Shown: positions 1-11,084, counted from the first letter of the stretch. The stretch is 64,000 nucleotides of DNA from Semisulcospira habei (GCA_036245525.1 BTPG01000004.1:208346952-208410951), one strand, 5' to 3'. A program made the numbers and translations. Notes: a model not told the origin generated them from the sequence alone.

Positions 1-122
1 ATTTGCTTATTAAGTGGGCCCTCCCCCCCCCCCCCCACCCCCCCCCACCCCATCGTGGAATATTTCTGAACCTTGGGTTTACCACACTACAATGATGATG
101 AATGTAATCTTTATCACTACAG
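1..122. other. Dynamin intron 3' end with poly-C tract
   Basis: Intronic sequence ending in the acceptor TTTATCACTACAG at 110-122. It contains a long C-rich run at about 21-52. An open frame through it encodes only a polyproline stretch from the C-run and is not a gene. Confidence 0.7.
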
Positions 123-280
123 ATGGCCCGCTACCCCCATCTTCGGGAGGAGACGGAGCGAATTGTGAACACGCGTATTCGGGAACAAGAGCAGAGAGCA
201 AAGGACCAGATCATGCTGCTGATAGATGTACAGCTGGCCTACATGAACACCAACCATGAGGACTTCATTGGATTCTCCAA
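123..280 (+). CDS. DNM: Dynamin exon: end of stalk (middle) domain
   Basis: Encodes 52 residues plus two bases. It starts [10 protein letters not shown] and ends in the dynamin signature [13 protein letters not shown], which in animal dynamins lies at the end of the stalk just before the PH domain. The stalk drives dimerisation and helical assembly on the neck of endocytic vesicles. The exon follows an AG at 121-122 and precedes a GT at 281, leaving phase 2; the leftover AA is completed by the T that opens the exon at 8420. The GTPase domain and earlier stalk exons lie upstream of this window, so the gene is partial here. Confidence 0.95.
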
Positions 281-310
281 GTCAGTGTAGCTTGCTTATC
301 TATTTCTTTA

Positions 311-400
311 TTTTCTCAAAATCATTACCGATGACATTACTCCTGCCCGGAAGCTTCGCTTAGCATGTCAATTTTAGCCCAAAAAACTTAACTGTGATAC
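311..400 (+). repeat. DIRS left inverted terminal repeat
   Basis: The stretch with ATTACCGATG..CATTACT and CTTAGCATGTCAATTT matches the reverse complement of 7795-7895 (CTTAGCCTGTCAATTT and TTACCGATGGTATTACT), with small gaps. Confidence 0.7.
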
Positions 401-702
401 TCACTCAAGGGAGGCAATCACTGGTGTGCCATTACCAGGACACTCCCGAGTGGCCTCCTGTACTACCGTATCCGGTGGCGCACTCCCCCTTTCCCGCCAG
501 TATCTTCGCTTAGCTGAGTCAGACCGGTCGTGTGCACTTGTGCTCCGTCAGTATTTGGTGAACTCTTCTTACGTGGACTTACTGTGAAAAAAAAAAAAAG
601 AGAAAGAAAAAAGGAAAGAAGGAAAGCTTACAAGGATTTTTAGGAAGGTTCTTCTGTGTGTGTGCTTGGTGCAGGAATTGTTTGGTGTTACAGACTTAGG
701 AC

Positions 703-1790
703 ATGGCAAGTGTTCAGGTGAAGACCTGCACCAAGTGTGGCGACTTCCAGTGGCCAAGTGATGTTCACGATGTCTGCCTTCCCTGCTTGGGCTGTTCTTC
801 CAGTCGACCGTGCACTTGTTGCGCGGCGTGGAAGGAAGACCAGTGGTCGCAGCTTTGGGCATTCTACCGCAGGGAGAGACCTGCACGCAAGCTTATATCG
901 ACCACATCCACTGATATGAAGCAGAGGAATTCTAACTCGGACATCGTGTGCTTGTTGGCGCAAAAGAGGGTACTGCTGCCCCCTCCGGTGCCTATTATTG
1001 AGCTGCCACATCCCCAGCGGGCAGTGGAAACTACAGGCAGCAGACGAGACTCGCCATCTCGCATAGCACCGAGAGCTCGGAGCCATAGATCCGCAAGAAT
1101 TTCGCCTGTTCGTGGTCCTCCATTTATTGTTAAACAAGCAGGAAGAGCTCGGTCTCCCAGCATTGAGTATTTTGGGTCTCGTTCTTGCCCCCCTGGTAGA
1201 CAGACAACTCAGGCGGCAGACGCTGGGGACCACCCCTCTGAGGCAGTTGAGCCTTCTGGCCTTAGGACAGAATGACGCAACAGGCCCGCTACTGAGAGGC
1301 AACGCTCGGAGGGGAATCGGAGAGTGAGTCGCCAGCAAGACAGGCCAGGAGAGTATCCTACGGGGTCTCCACTTTGAGGGTGGAGCAAAGGAGAGCGCGG
1401 TAGGAGGAGAAGCAGTGCTTTTGGCCGACATGATGGGCGGTCCTTCAGAAGGCAGGAGCCTGAGTATGTATACCCCAGTCTTGTTTATGATGAATATGGG
1501 AGGCGTTCAAGGAATGATCAAGCAAGGAAGTGGAGCGTGGAAGACACAGTGCACGTTTCATCTTCCCTTTCCTCTTCGCCCGATTGGCGGACAAGTCCTA
1601 GCGTGTCAAGGCAGCGATCTTCGTCGCGACGTTGGGCTAGTGAGACTGCGGCTGGGAGCAGTAGATCGTGGGATCAGTCTCGCAGGTATGACGGGCAAGC
1701 GGAGAAGCGGTCTCCTTTTCCACGCAGAGATTACTCGGAAGACAACGCTTGGACGGTGGATACTTCTTTCAGACGTCAGCAGGACTCTTG
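703..1790 (+). pseudogene. DIRS gag-like module, first copy
   Basis: An open frame from M at 703 to 1275 begins with a Cys-rich cluster: CTKCGDFQWP, then CLPCLGC, then CTCC, then W..DQWSQLW.FYRR. The arginine/serine-rich continuation up to about 1790 is in other frames, so this gag is frameshifted. DIRS gag proteins carry this kind of Cys cluster and basic region and are presumed to bind the RNA. A second, related Cys cluster starts near 1907, so the element holds two gag 5' modules, which is unusual. Confidence 0.6.
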
Positions 1791-4110
1791 CGGCGTTTTG
1801 GCCATTCTTTTTGACTTCGTCTCTGACGGTCGGTTACAACGGTCGTGTACTTGGTACTGTGCCCCGGGTCGCGCGCGGTCTTCTTATGTTTCCATTCCTT
1901 GTTGCAGTCACCAGCTTAAAACTTGCCCCGCCTGCGGCGACTCCCAGTGGCCCAGCAATTTACATCTCCGCTGCCTTCCTTGCTTGGGCTGCGCATCGGA
2001 TAATACCTGTGCTACTTGCCCCCTTTGGGAAGAGGACCGTTGGTCCCAACTTTGGAGTTTCTATCGCCGCAAGTGCCCCGTCCCTTCCCTGTGGCGCCAG
2101 TTCCACCGGCCCCTCCCAACTCGAACGCAGTCGACGGTTTGTCTCGGCACTCTCGGTCCCCGGACTCCGGTCGTTCCCTCACACCGCACTCCCGATCACC
2201 GGTGACGGGACACTTGCGGCCATTTTCCCCCCTGGCCAAGGCGAAGGACGCTGTCCCTTCTGCTGTGGGAGGTAAGTTCCTTTACGATTCAGTGCGCTCC
2301 TGCTCTGTGGAGCGCAGTTTCATTTCTGTCCTGCGCACCCGCTGTACGGAGATGGGTCCCTTGCGGCGACTTTCCCCTCTCCCATGGGGGATGAGACACC
2401 GGCCTCCGACTGGCCCTAGCCTTGCCCACCTGCACCTTTGTGCCTCAGCGTCGCCATAGGTCGTCACATCACGACTCTTTACACGGCGCTGCGGGGCTTC
2501 CTGTGTCTCCTTGCACCCCGGCTCGTAGCCAGTCACCGCACATCCATCGTTCAGATGATCAGCCCTTTCGGCGATGATCTCTCCACTCTCGTCTGATGGC
2601 TTCATCCTGGTCTCCTTCCCCCCAGAACATTCAATTGCGTGGTCGCCCTCGGAATTGGACGGAACATGGCCACCCTGTTTCTCGCGCTTCTTCGGTCTTG
2701 TGTTGGCCATGGCGCTGCCATATCGGACAGGTTGATTTGCGTCCTACCGTTCCGCCTTCCCCTCTGTGCCACAGTCGTGATCTTTGTGTCCCGGGCCGGG
2801 AGCGGTCCCATTTCCGGGTTTCTTTCCGCCACGGTGCGCACCGCCGACCACTTCATGAGAACAGACGACACAGTCCCTCCCCTGTGAGGCGTCAGTCTTC
2901 TCCTTTTTCATCTTCTGCTTCTTCCGTGGACATTCCACACACTCAGGGACGTTTGCGCGGGCACTCCTCGCCCACACTTCGGCGGAGTTCTCCTTACTCC
3001 TGTTCACAGCCGTTTCCTCTGGCCTTTCCACGTCACATGGACAGTCATGCGGCTCGCAAAAGTCACTCAATCTCCGATATTCCGCATATTCTACCTCAAC
3101 GAGTGTCGACGGCTATGGACGACGACGTCCTCAGTCTTCATCCTGCCGATTCTGCCTCTACATTCAGAGTTTTGGGCACCCTTTCGCATCCCAGCTTTTC
3201 CTGCCCGCGGCATTGAGACGTGGCGGTCGATCGAGGCGGCCACGGGCCTCATCCTCCGTTTTCTTCCTCGGGAAGTCTGTCCACCCGCTCCTCCTATTAA
3301 GAGTTAGGCTTCGGCTTCGGTGGATGCTACCCTTCCACCTTAGGGTCTCGCAGACGCCTTTTCGGCGCAGTTGCCTTTCGCCACTCTGAAAGACGCTGTC
3401 TTCTTTTCCAATGCCAGATGGCCGGAGGGCATTGATATCCGGTTTCGCCGGAGCCAGGCGTTTTCGTGCCCTTTACCCTCGCAGATTTTCCGGCGGGTGG
3501 TCGCCACGCCACCTTTCCTCGGGTTCCTCGGGGTGTTGATAAGACTGCTATCCTGATTCGCAATTCACTTGCATGTTCGGGTTTCCTGGACCTCGCGACG
3601 CAGGCGATTGTTCGTGCTCTGGAGTACAATTGGGACCCTCAGTCTACCACTCCGCTTCGAGAGGTGCATTCTTTGGCCATTGTGACGAACCGGGCATCTT
3701 ACCACACCTCCATCAATGCGATGGCTGCTGCCATAAATTGCGATTTATTCCGGCGGGATGCTGTACTCGAGGCTTGTGTGGGGTTACCTTCGTCTGTGAA
3801 GTCCCAACTCCGACAGGCTCCCATCGGCGGTCCTTTGCTTTTTGGCTCCTCCTGGCAGGCCGTTAAGGAGTCCCACAAGGATATCTGGCCGACGTCTCGC
3901 TCTTTCTCGCGCTTTCGTTCGGCCCGCAAGGCCGTGGGTCGCGCCCGCGGTCGTTCATACCCGCCTCACGTCCCGCTTCAGGTGTGCCTTTTGGCTCTGC
4001 CCGTCCCCCCCCCCCCCCCCCAGTTTGGCTGCTCCCGTGCCTTACCAGCCCCGGCGCCCTCCTGGCCTGGTCGGGGCTGGCGGCCCGGGCATGGGATGGC
4101 CCGATGACTC
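1791..4110 (+). pseudogene. DIRS gag-like module, second copy
   Basis: At about 1914-2075 the translation reads KTCPACGDSQWP..CLPCLGC..TCATCPLWEEDRWSQLWSFYRR, clearly homologous to the first module at 703 but diverged. The leader before it (GGTCGTGTACTTGG near 1841) also resembles the leader near 528. The later part, 3466-4107, has typical gag C-terminal text (SSVKSQLRQAP..GPLLFGSSW) followed by a basic tail. Several frame changes occur between the two ends. Either two DIRS copies are fused here or the gag end was duplicated. Confidence 0.6.
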
Positions 4111-4139
4111 CCTTCCGTCCCTGCCCCTGCTGACTTCTC

Positions 4140-5640
4140 TTGGATCCCTGGTCGGTGGGCGGCTCTCCCTGCACAGCGATGCATGGCGGTCACTGTTCCC
4201 AGACGACCCTTGGATCCTCTCTACCGTTTCGGCGGGTCTCCAACACACTTTTCAACGCCCTCCGCCTCTGCGGCACTCCCCGCTTTAGACTCGGGTGCCG
4301 ACCAATCGGGCCAAAGCAGCGGCGTTGTAGGGAGAGGTGGCTGCTTTGCTTCAGAAATCTGCAATGGAGGTGGTCATACAACACGACTCCCTGGCCTTCT
4401 ACAGCCGTATCTTCGTTGTACCGAAGTCGGATGGCACTTGGCGTCTTGGCTCTGAACAAGTTTCTTGGTTCTCCATCTTTCGATATGGAAACAACAAGAG
4501 CTCTCTGCGCCGCGGTCCAGCCCATGGATTTCGCTGTCAGTCTAGATCTGGCCGATGCATACCTTCATGTGCCCATGCACCCTTCGGTTCGCCATTGCCT
4601 GCGCTTTGCCTTCCGTGGGGTAGTTTATCAGTTCAGGCCATGCCCTTCGATCTCAACATCAGCCCCTGGGTCTTCACCAGGATCATGGACGTGGTGGTCG
4701 CTCACGCTCGGCGGTCGTCTCTCAGTCCGACCTCACACTACCTCGACGATCTGCTTCTTCGGAATCAGGACGAGGCCCTTTTGTCCACCGACCGGGATGC
4801 TCTGCTATCCCTTCTTCACCGTCTTGGTTTCCTGGTCAACTTCGGCATGTCAGACCTCTCACCGTCCTGCAGATTTCTTCATCTGGGTATGACCCCACCC
4901 GGGTCTGCCCTGGGGGATTTGGGTGGGGTTAGGTATTTTTTAGTTCCCAGGGTCACCCTGGTCAGCCCCACAGGGTGGGTTTTCCTCTCTATTCTGGGGC
5001 ATGTGTTTCTGTCTACCCTTTGTCCATTCACCTGTATTTGCCTTTTTAAAACTCTCCCTACTGTCTGCACTGCCTGTAGCTCTTGATATTGGATGTGTGT
5101 TGCTAAATGGTCTTAGCTTTATTTAGGCCCCATGTGTTAGGTTTATTTAACGTATTTGACCGGCTGGCGACATACATTCAATGTTCTGTTTATTTTTTAT
5201 TTTTTCACAAGCAGTGCAGGCACGTCCTGAGAAAGCCTTGTTGCTGTCGGGACGTTAAGCAATGTACAATCAATCAATCAATTCATCTGGGTATGGAATT
5301 TCGGACCGACTTGAACCTGGTTCGACTCCCTCAGGCTCGGATCGAGAAGTTGGCGACTTTGGCTCTGCAGATGTATCATGCCCAGAACGCTCCGGCGTGG
5401 ACATGGTTACAGTTGTTGGGCCTCATGAGCGCTGCCGCGGACTTGCTTCCTCTCGGTCATCTCTACTCGAGGCTGATTCAACTAAATCTTCTTCTCTGGC
5501 AGCCGTCTTTGGGGGATTTGGAAGCCCGCGTACCTGTGTCTCCCCTGGTCCGTCTGCATATCCTCCGGTGGACAGACCCCTCTTGGTTGGCGTCTGGAGT
5601 TCCACTAGCATCCCCGCTACCCTACCTGTTGATCTGCACG
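4140..5640 (+). pseudogene. DIRS reverse transcriptase, frameshifted and interrupted
   Basis: RT motifs are spread over two frames. SLDLADAYLHVPMHPSVRHC and LRFAFRGVVYQFRPCP (palm, first Asp) lie in one frame near 4530-4650. SPWVFTRIMDVVV and SHYLDDLLL (YLDD active-site box at about 4740) lie in another, so at least one frameshift separates them. The text CRFLHLGM at about 4868-4891 is cut by a 390-bp insertion and resumes at 5282 as FIHLGMEFRTDLNLVRLP, leading into the connection to RNase H. Non-functional. Confidence 0.8.
4892..5281 (+). mobile_element. Short retroposon (SINE-like) inserted in the DIRS RT
   Basis: The exact 14-bp sequence TTCATCTGGGTATG occurs at 4878-4891 and 5282-5295. 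It is a target-site duplication, since removing one copy plus the insert restores the RT reading frame. The insert ends in GGGACGTTAAGCAATG and a simple AATC-type tail (CAATCAATCAATCA), as in SINEs and RTE-like retroposons of invertebrates. I see no tRNA-type A/B boxes, so the class is not certain. Confidence 0.7.
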
Positions 5641-6168
5641 GATGACAGTCTCTGGTTGGGGGGCGCTCCTACTCCCGGACTTCCACGAGACAGTGGGCCT
5701 TTGGCCACCGGATCTAGTGGGCAAGCACATCAGCTGGTTGGAGTTAAAGGTAGTTTGGCTTGCTCTCATCGCCTGGGAGATGCACGAGGTCTTGGTCCTC
5801 TCCGACAACTTGACAGTTGTGGCGTATATTCAGAAGCAGGGCGGACGCATTCTCCTTCTCTGTGCATCCTTCTATTCCAGCTACTAGTGTGGTGCCGGGA
5901 TTGGGACATCTTTCTGCGGGCGCGTCACATTCCGGGCCGGCTCAATGTGCTAGTGGATTCTCTGTCCCGTCAGGACCAGCTTCTCCACACTGAGTGGACT
6001 CTGTGCCCCGACATTTTTCGACAGATTTGTGTGCACTGGGAGACACTCATGATCGACCTGTTCGTGACGCGGTGGAATACACATCTCTTCGTCTCTCCCA
6101 TTCCAGACCCACTCACGTGGGCGGTAGACGCTCTCTCCATTCCTTGTGAGGGTCTCCTTCGGTGCTGA
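5641..6168 (+). pseudogene. DIRS RNase H domain, frameshifted
   Basis: CTDDS near 5635, then SGWGALL, then HISWLELKVVWLAL and VLSDNLTVVAYIQKQGG, then RARHIPGRLNVLVDSLSR and IDLFVTRWNTHL..SPIPDP. This is the DIRS RNase H and its C-terminal linker. The frame switches near 5640 and again near 5860, so the protein is broken. Confidence 0.8.
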
Positions 6169-6301
6169 TACCCAAGATTCTCATCAAGCTCAGAGGCTGC
6201 AACACATTGCTGTTCCTGGTGGCCCCCTTCTCTTGGACCAAGAGCTGGACCACAGATCTCCTGAATCTTGCCACGGATCCCCCTCTACGGCTTCCAACGC
6301 C

Positions 6302-7425
6302 GCGCACGATGATAAAGTAGCCCCGACGGGATCTTTTTCACCCTTGCCCAGAGAGCCTTCTCTTACACGCCTGGAGGTTGTGCGGCGTGCCCTCACCGCT
6401 CGAGGTTTCTCGGATGCGGTGGTGGCGGCTATCGCTTCAGCACGACGTACTTCCACCAGGAAAGGAAAATGGCGGGTTTTGCAGTCTTGGTGCGGCACTC
6501 GACACCTTTCCCCCACCGCTTTAGCTATGCCTCAACTCACCGAATTCTTCCTGTGGCTCTTCGAGGATCAGAATCTTGCCCCCATCACCATTTGGGGATA
6601 TCATTCTATGGTGGCTGATACTTACCGCCATTTGGGACGATCAGATCCTGGGTCTTGCAAGGATCTCGCCGACCTCATGGCTCACTTTGACCTACAGCGA
6701 CCAGTGACACACTCCCTCCTCCCTCGATGAGACCTAGCGTGGGTGTTAACGTGGCTTAACACTGCTCGTTTTGAACCTCTGCACTTGGCGCAGTTCTCTG
6801 ACTTAACAAGAAAAACGTGCTTCTTGCTGGCTCTGGCCACTGCCTCTCGCGTGAGTGAACTCCACGCTCTCTCAGTAAACCCGTCCTGCCTGCAACTCCG
6901 GGCCGATGACTCTGTCCAACTCCTCACTAGTCCTTCTTTTGGGGCCAAGAACAGGCCATCAACCGCCCCTCAACAGATCGTCCATTGCGGGGCCCCCATA
7001 CGTCCCCGGATGTACGCCAACAGGACCCGGTCAGGGCATTAAAAATGTACCTCCGCTGGTTGAAGCCCCTACAGCTAGGACGTTTACGCCTATTCCTGCC
7101 CTTAGCTCCAGGCAGGAATGATATATCTGCCCAGACGATTTCCGCTTGGCTGCGCGGAATCATCAGATCCGCTTACGAAGACCACTCGACGGAGGGAGCG
7201 AAGAAGTTGCGGATTAGGGCGCATGAAGTCCAGGCTGTCTCCATGAGCGTCGCATTCGACCGCAATTGCGCTCTGAGGGACATTGTGGTGGCTGTGGGCT
7301 GGTGGGCCGAATCTACTTTCGCCTGTTTCTATTTTCGTGACCTGTCCGGCCAAAGACAAAACCTGGCACTAGTGGGGGACATTGCTGCGGCACAACACTC
7401 CCTCCCGGCGCTGGATGCGCCATAG
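6302..7425 (+). pseudogene. DIRS tyrosine recombinase, degenerate
   Basis: An N-terminal SAM-like part (RKGKWRVLQSWCG..LTEFFLWLFEDQNL.P.TIWGYHSMV) is followed, after frame breaks near 6730 and 6985, by the catalytic part. The first Arg box is ATASRVSELHAL. The HxxR box reads RAHEVQAVS, so the position normally Arg is Gln. Later come VGWW and the probable Tyr box STFACFYFRDL. A tyrosine recombinase joins circular cDNA to the genome; loss of the HxxR Arg plus the frameshifts imply no activity. The stop is at 7423-7425. Confidence 0.8.
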
Positions 7426-7523
7426 GTCACATTTAACAGAAATTGTCGGGAATGTGCACCGGCCAGGGACCTAGCTAAGCAGTTACACAGGGGTTGAATT
7501 GGGGCGGCCCCTCCTCCTCTTCA

Positions 7524-7630
7524 CAATTCTTCCTATTAGTAATACCATCCGTAACGTTTTTGAAGAAATAAATGTATTTTTCTTTAAAATAATTTTTTTT
7601 TTGAAAAATACTTACCAATGGTATTACTCC
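7524..7630 (+). repeat. DIRS internal complementary region
   Basis: Holds CTATTAGTAATACCATC (as in the right terminus at 7837) followed by AATACTTACCAATGGTATTACT (as in the left terminus, and inverted relative to 7842). A junction of the two outer ends just after the recombinase gene is what the DIRS replication model predicts for the internal complementary region. Confidence 0.6.
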
Positions 7631-7794
7631 AACTTCCCTCCCACCTTCCCCGCTTGCCGCCTGTCTGCTAAGATAGAACTGGCAATAACGGACTCTCGCG
7701 AGATTGGGAAGGGAGGCTAACCAAAGGATAGGGAGGCCACTCAGGGGATTAGGTAACTGCTTGCTAGAGTTACGTCCCTGGTTGTGTAACAACA

Positions 7795-7895
7795 CACAAC
7801 AATTTTGGAGGCTGAAATTGACAGGCTAAGTATGTCTTCCTATTAGTAATACCATCGGTAAGTATTTTTCGAAAAAAATTGTTTTAAAGAAAATA
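7795..7895 (+). repeat. DIRS right inverted terminal repeat
   Basis: AAATTGACAGGCTAAG followed by AGTAATACCATCGGTAA is the inverse complement of 325-400. Confidence 0.7.
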
Positions 7896-8136
7896 CATGT
7901 TAACCTAGTGCCGCCTGTTTCACTCCGCGTCGTCCAGAATTTTCCATTCCCAATATCCACCCACCGTCATGCTAGAAGAAGCTCTTTTTCTGTTCACTGA
8001 TGCAGTGACAACATGTGAACAAGTCTGACAAACTCACCTAGAGTATTTTCAGCTTCATTTCCCTAGCTTTTTCTACAGTTGTCTGCATTTGTTTATAAAT
8101 ATTATACGTGATATTTTGGGCGTTACTTCTCTCCAC

Positions 8137-8338
8137 TTAACCCCCCGTAGACTCAATCCAACTGTAAGAGACATAGATCCTCATGGGCCCCCACAGTTGC
8201 GGGGGCTCATGAGGATCAATGCCTCTTGCTGAGACCAATTTGTTTGCTTGGACATTTGTGACTTTGGGTCATTGAATGAACAAAGATATTAGAAGCAAAA
8301 TAAGTGTCCAGTGGCAGGGAAAGGGTTACAGGGAAAGA
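8137..8338 (+). mobile_element. TTAA MITE, family C, with hairpin
   Basis: Starts TTAACCCCCC and ends GGGAAAGGGTTA. The central stem 8165-8229 has AGAGACATAGATCCTCATG against CATGAGGATCAATGCCTCTT with a GC-rich loop. Family C recurs many times in this window. It ends 82 nt upstream of the dynamin exon at 8420. Confidence 0.7.
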
Positions 8339-8419
8339 ACAAGGGGTGGGTGCTTTAACCGTTATCATTTCGCAGTGTGTGAAATAAGCGTGACTAAAAA
8401 AGTTAACTTCTTGTTTCAG

Positions 8420-8471
8420 TGCACAACAGAAAGCAGAGTCATCCTCCTCCAAGAGGAAACTTGGGAATCAG
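8420..8471 (+). CDS. DNM: Dynamin mini-exon: stalk-PH linker
   Basis: A 52-nt exon between TTGTTTCAG and GTAATC. With the AA left by the previous exon it reads NAQQKAESSSSKRKLGNQ and joins in phase 0 to VIRKGW at 14126. Animal dynamins have the matching NAQQR..NKKK..GNQVIRKGW here, a flexible basic linker between the stalk and the PH domain. Found by phase and similarity; it is too short for an ORF search. Confidence 0.92.
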
Positions 8472-8543
8472 GTAATCCCTTTCTCTCCAGTCGACCTTTT
8501 GGCCCAGTCACATCATTCTGTCAGGCTTTTCGATATTTTAGAT

Positions 8544-8611
8544 GTATCCCAGGAAGAAGAAGGCCCTCGGGCCGACAGACGTCGGCCCGAGGACCTTCTG
8601 CTTCCAGGGAT
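8544..8611. repeat. Hairpin, family E (GGCCGAC type)
   Basis: Inverted repeat TATCCCAGGAAGAAGAAGGC..CTCGGGCCGAC / GTCGGCCCGAG..CTTCTGCTTCCAGGGATA, with only a few mismatches. Confidence 0.7.
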
Positions 8612-9429
8612 ATTTCTGAACATTTAGCACATTGTATTGGGGCTGAGCATGATGACTGGCATACAGATTTACAGTGTTAAGATTACCCAGCATTACTGTA
8701 GTGTAGCCTTCTTTTCCTTGCAGAATCAGAGGAACACGGTAAATGACATCCATTTGTTATTTTGTCGTTTTCACACTGACATTTTCAGCGTATGAAAATA
8801 CAGTGGAGTCTGCTTTCTCTGCCAGAATGTGTGTATGGTCATGGTACATGCAGCTTACTCTGCCTTCAAATGCCTTAGCAGTTTACCCTCTTGTGCGTGC
8901 CACCCCCGGTACTTTACTCTGCCGGTGGATGCGAACACAAGCTCTGTCTTGCATGAAATGAATCTTCCTCATAAAGTGTAATTATTGTAAATATTGTTCT
9001 GCATGTGCGGCCCTACTTCTCCCTGCATTTAACCCGTTCAGTGCCAATTGACGCAGACTGGGCTTCTGGGGTCTGATGTATGGACAGAGACTAGACAAGT
9101 CCCAGAATTAACCCTAGTCCTACGTAGGGACTAACTCAGGCATACATTTCCGATGCATGAACTGAGACTTGAGTCAGACTATCAAGTCCGAGACTAGATA
9201 TAGTTAGTCCGCGACTTGCGTCAGGTGCTATTTTTAACTTGGGGAAATCCAGTTCCAAATGCCACTGAGCATGCACCGCTGGGAACAGTTTTCGCCGTGC
9301 GCATGTTTTGACAGCCACTATCTTCTATCTTCACTCTGCCTGTAAGCTGTACTTTTCACTCATCGATTTTGGTTTTGATGCTGTTGATGACCTTGTGATT
9401 GACTTGTTGCTTTGCTGCTACAACTACCA
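8612..9429 (+). other. Dynamin intron, no gene seen
   Basis: Ordinary intronic sequence. One MITE-like left end (TTAACCCGTTCAGTGCC) sits near 9028. No open frame with recognisable protein similarity. Confidence 0.6.
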
Positions 9430-9595
9430 TTTGTGTGTGTGTAATGTCGCCCTTCTGACACCAAAATTATGTAATGTCACCCTTCTGACACCAAATTATG
9501 TAATGTCGCCCTTCTGACACCAAAATTATGTAGTGTCGCCTCACCCCAGCCTTCGACACCAAAATCTGTAGCGTCGCTGACCGTGTGCAATGTTT
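9430..9595 (+). repeat. Short tandem array (~32 bp unit)
   Basis: Four degenerate copies of a unit with GTAATGTCGCCCTTCTGACA and CCAAAATTAT. Confidence 0.8.
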
Positions 9596-9894
9596 GTGTA
9601 ACCGGTGAATGTGTATGTAAATGTTTGCTCGTGTCAGAATGCCAAGTTCACACACACAAGCACAGTCACTCGCACTCGATACTAACTACAATAAGACGTG
9701 AAACGAAGATCGCATTTCATATAGACTATATTGCATACTGCTAATAATGATAAAGCGACAACAAATGCCCCGGCATGAGGCCGTTTGAGAAAAATATATT
9801 CTCTGCTGGTCACAATGTCATCAGACGTTACTACAGTAGCGCAGCAAGTACTAATATCTAAGTCGTATGTCTAAACAGAATAACAAAGTCTGAA

Positions 9895-10870
9895 CAAAGG
9901 AGACTCTAGTAAAATAACTAAGTCGGAGAAGCTATTAGATAAAAGGAAGCCTCGGCAAAAATGACAAAGTCCAAAGTGCCCTTTATAAAAGAAAGTCTAT
10001 AAAAGTAGCTAAGTCAGAGAGGCCTTTGGTAAAGGAAGACCTGTACAAAAAATGACTAAGTCCAAAGCGCCCTTTTGTAAAAGGGAAGCCTCGGAAAACG
10101 ACAAAGTCCGAGGCGCCTGTTACAAAAGAAGAGCCCCGAAAATAACAGAGTCGAAAACGCCCTTTGTAAAAGGGAAGCCTCGGAAAAACGACAGAGTCCG
10201 AGCCGCCCATTACAAAAGAAGAACTAAAAAAAATAACAGAGTCCAAAACGCCCTTTGTAAAGGGAAGCCTCAGAAAAACGACAAAGTCCGAGACGCCCTT
10301 CAAAAGGATAGCTATCTAAGAAAAATGACAGAGTCCGAAGACTCCAAAAAAAATGGTTTAGTCCAAAGCGCCCCTGGTAAAGGAAAACTAACTATCTAGA
10401 AAAATGTTAGCGTCCAAAAGGTCCTTTGATAAAGGGAAGCCTCAGAAAAATGGCAGAGTCCGAGGCGCCCGTTATAAAGGAAGACTACAAAAAAATGACA
10501 AAGTCCGAAGCCTCCAAAAAAATGGCAGAGTCTAAAACGTCCTTTGATATTGGGAAGCCTCGGAAAAACGACAAAGTCCGAGACGCCCGTTATCAAGGAA
10601 AACTACAAAAAAAATGGCCGAGTCCGAAGACTCCAAAAAAATGGCTAAGTCCGAAGCGCCCTTTGTAAAGGGAAACCTCGGAAAAATGGCAAAGTCCGAA
10701 GCGCCCGTTACAAAGGAAGACTACAAAAAAATGGCAGAGTCCGAAGACTCCAAAAAAACGGCAGAGTCCGGAGCGCCCGTTATAAAGGAGAGCCGCCAGA
10801 AAAATGGCAAAGTCCCAAGACTCCAATAAAACGACAGAGTCTGGGATTCCCGTTCAAGGGAGGGCTCAGA
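9895..10870 (+). repeat. Minisatellite array, about 1 kb
   Basis: Imperfect units of roughly 55-65 bp built from a purine-rich half (GGAAGCCTCGGAAAAACGAC) and the motif AGAGTCCGA.GCGCCC.TT. Units alternate between an AAGCCTC and a GACTACAAAAAAATGGC type, suggesting a higher-order repeat. Both strands stay open because of the composition and produce Lys-rich or Phe-rich frames; I regard these as non-coding. Confidence 0.85.
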
Positions 10871-11084
10871 AAAATTTTCTGTCATTTTTGCATGTTTTTG
10901 TGCATGTATGCACCCTTGTATCTATGTTCATTCCAAATAGAGTGTGTGCAATACAAAACATAGGGGAGTTTTCAATACCAACATAGATAATTGACAACTT
11001 CTCACTGACATAAAAAAAGTCAGTATGCAGTTTGGCCTATTTTTCACAATGGGTTATATGCGGTTTCGTTACAGTCATATACAG

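Larger units (their letters stand above)
311..7895 (+). mobile_element. DIRS-type tyrosine-recombinase retrotransposon, decayed, in dynamin intron
   Basis: Modules in order: left terminal repeat, gag-like zinc-knuckle region (twice), reverse transcriptase, RNase H, tyrosine recombinase, an internal complementary region, and an inverted right terminal repeat. This order and the inverted termini are the hallmark of DIRS elements, which integrate with a tyrosine recombinase instead of a DDE integrase and make no target duplication. Coding frames are broken by several frameshifts and one insertion, and the recombinase lacks a key Arg, so the copy is dead. It lies in sense orientation within the dynamin intron 281-8419. 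The outer borders are approximate. Confidence 0.85.

Noticed and set aside
14..259. 81-codon frame starting with polyproline
   Set aside because: It is a poly-C tract running out of frame into the dynamin exon; the true exon starts at 123 in another frame.
5316..5335. tRNA B-box-like GGTTCGACTCC
   Set aside because: It lies in the DIRS reading frame (LVRLPQ) and no cloverleaf can be drawn around it.
10052..10829. Lys-rich and Phe-rich frames on both strands
   Set aside because: They follow the minisatellite unit; no start context, no similarity, and equal openness on both strands.
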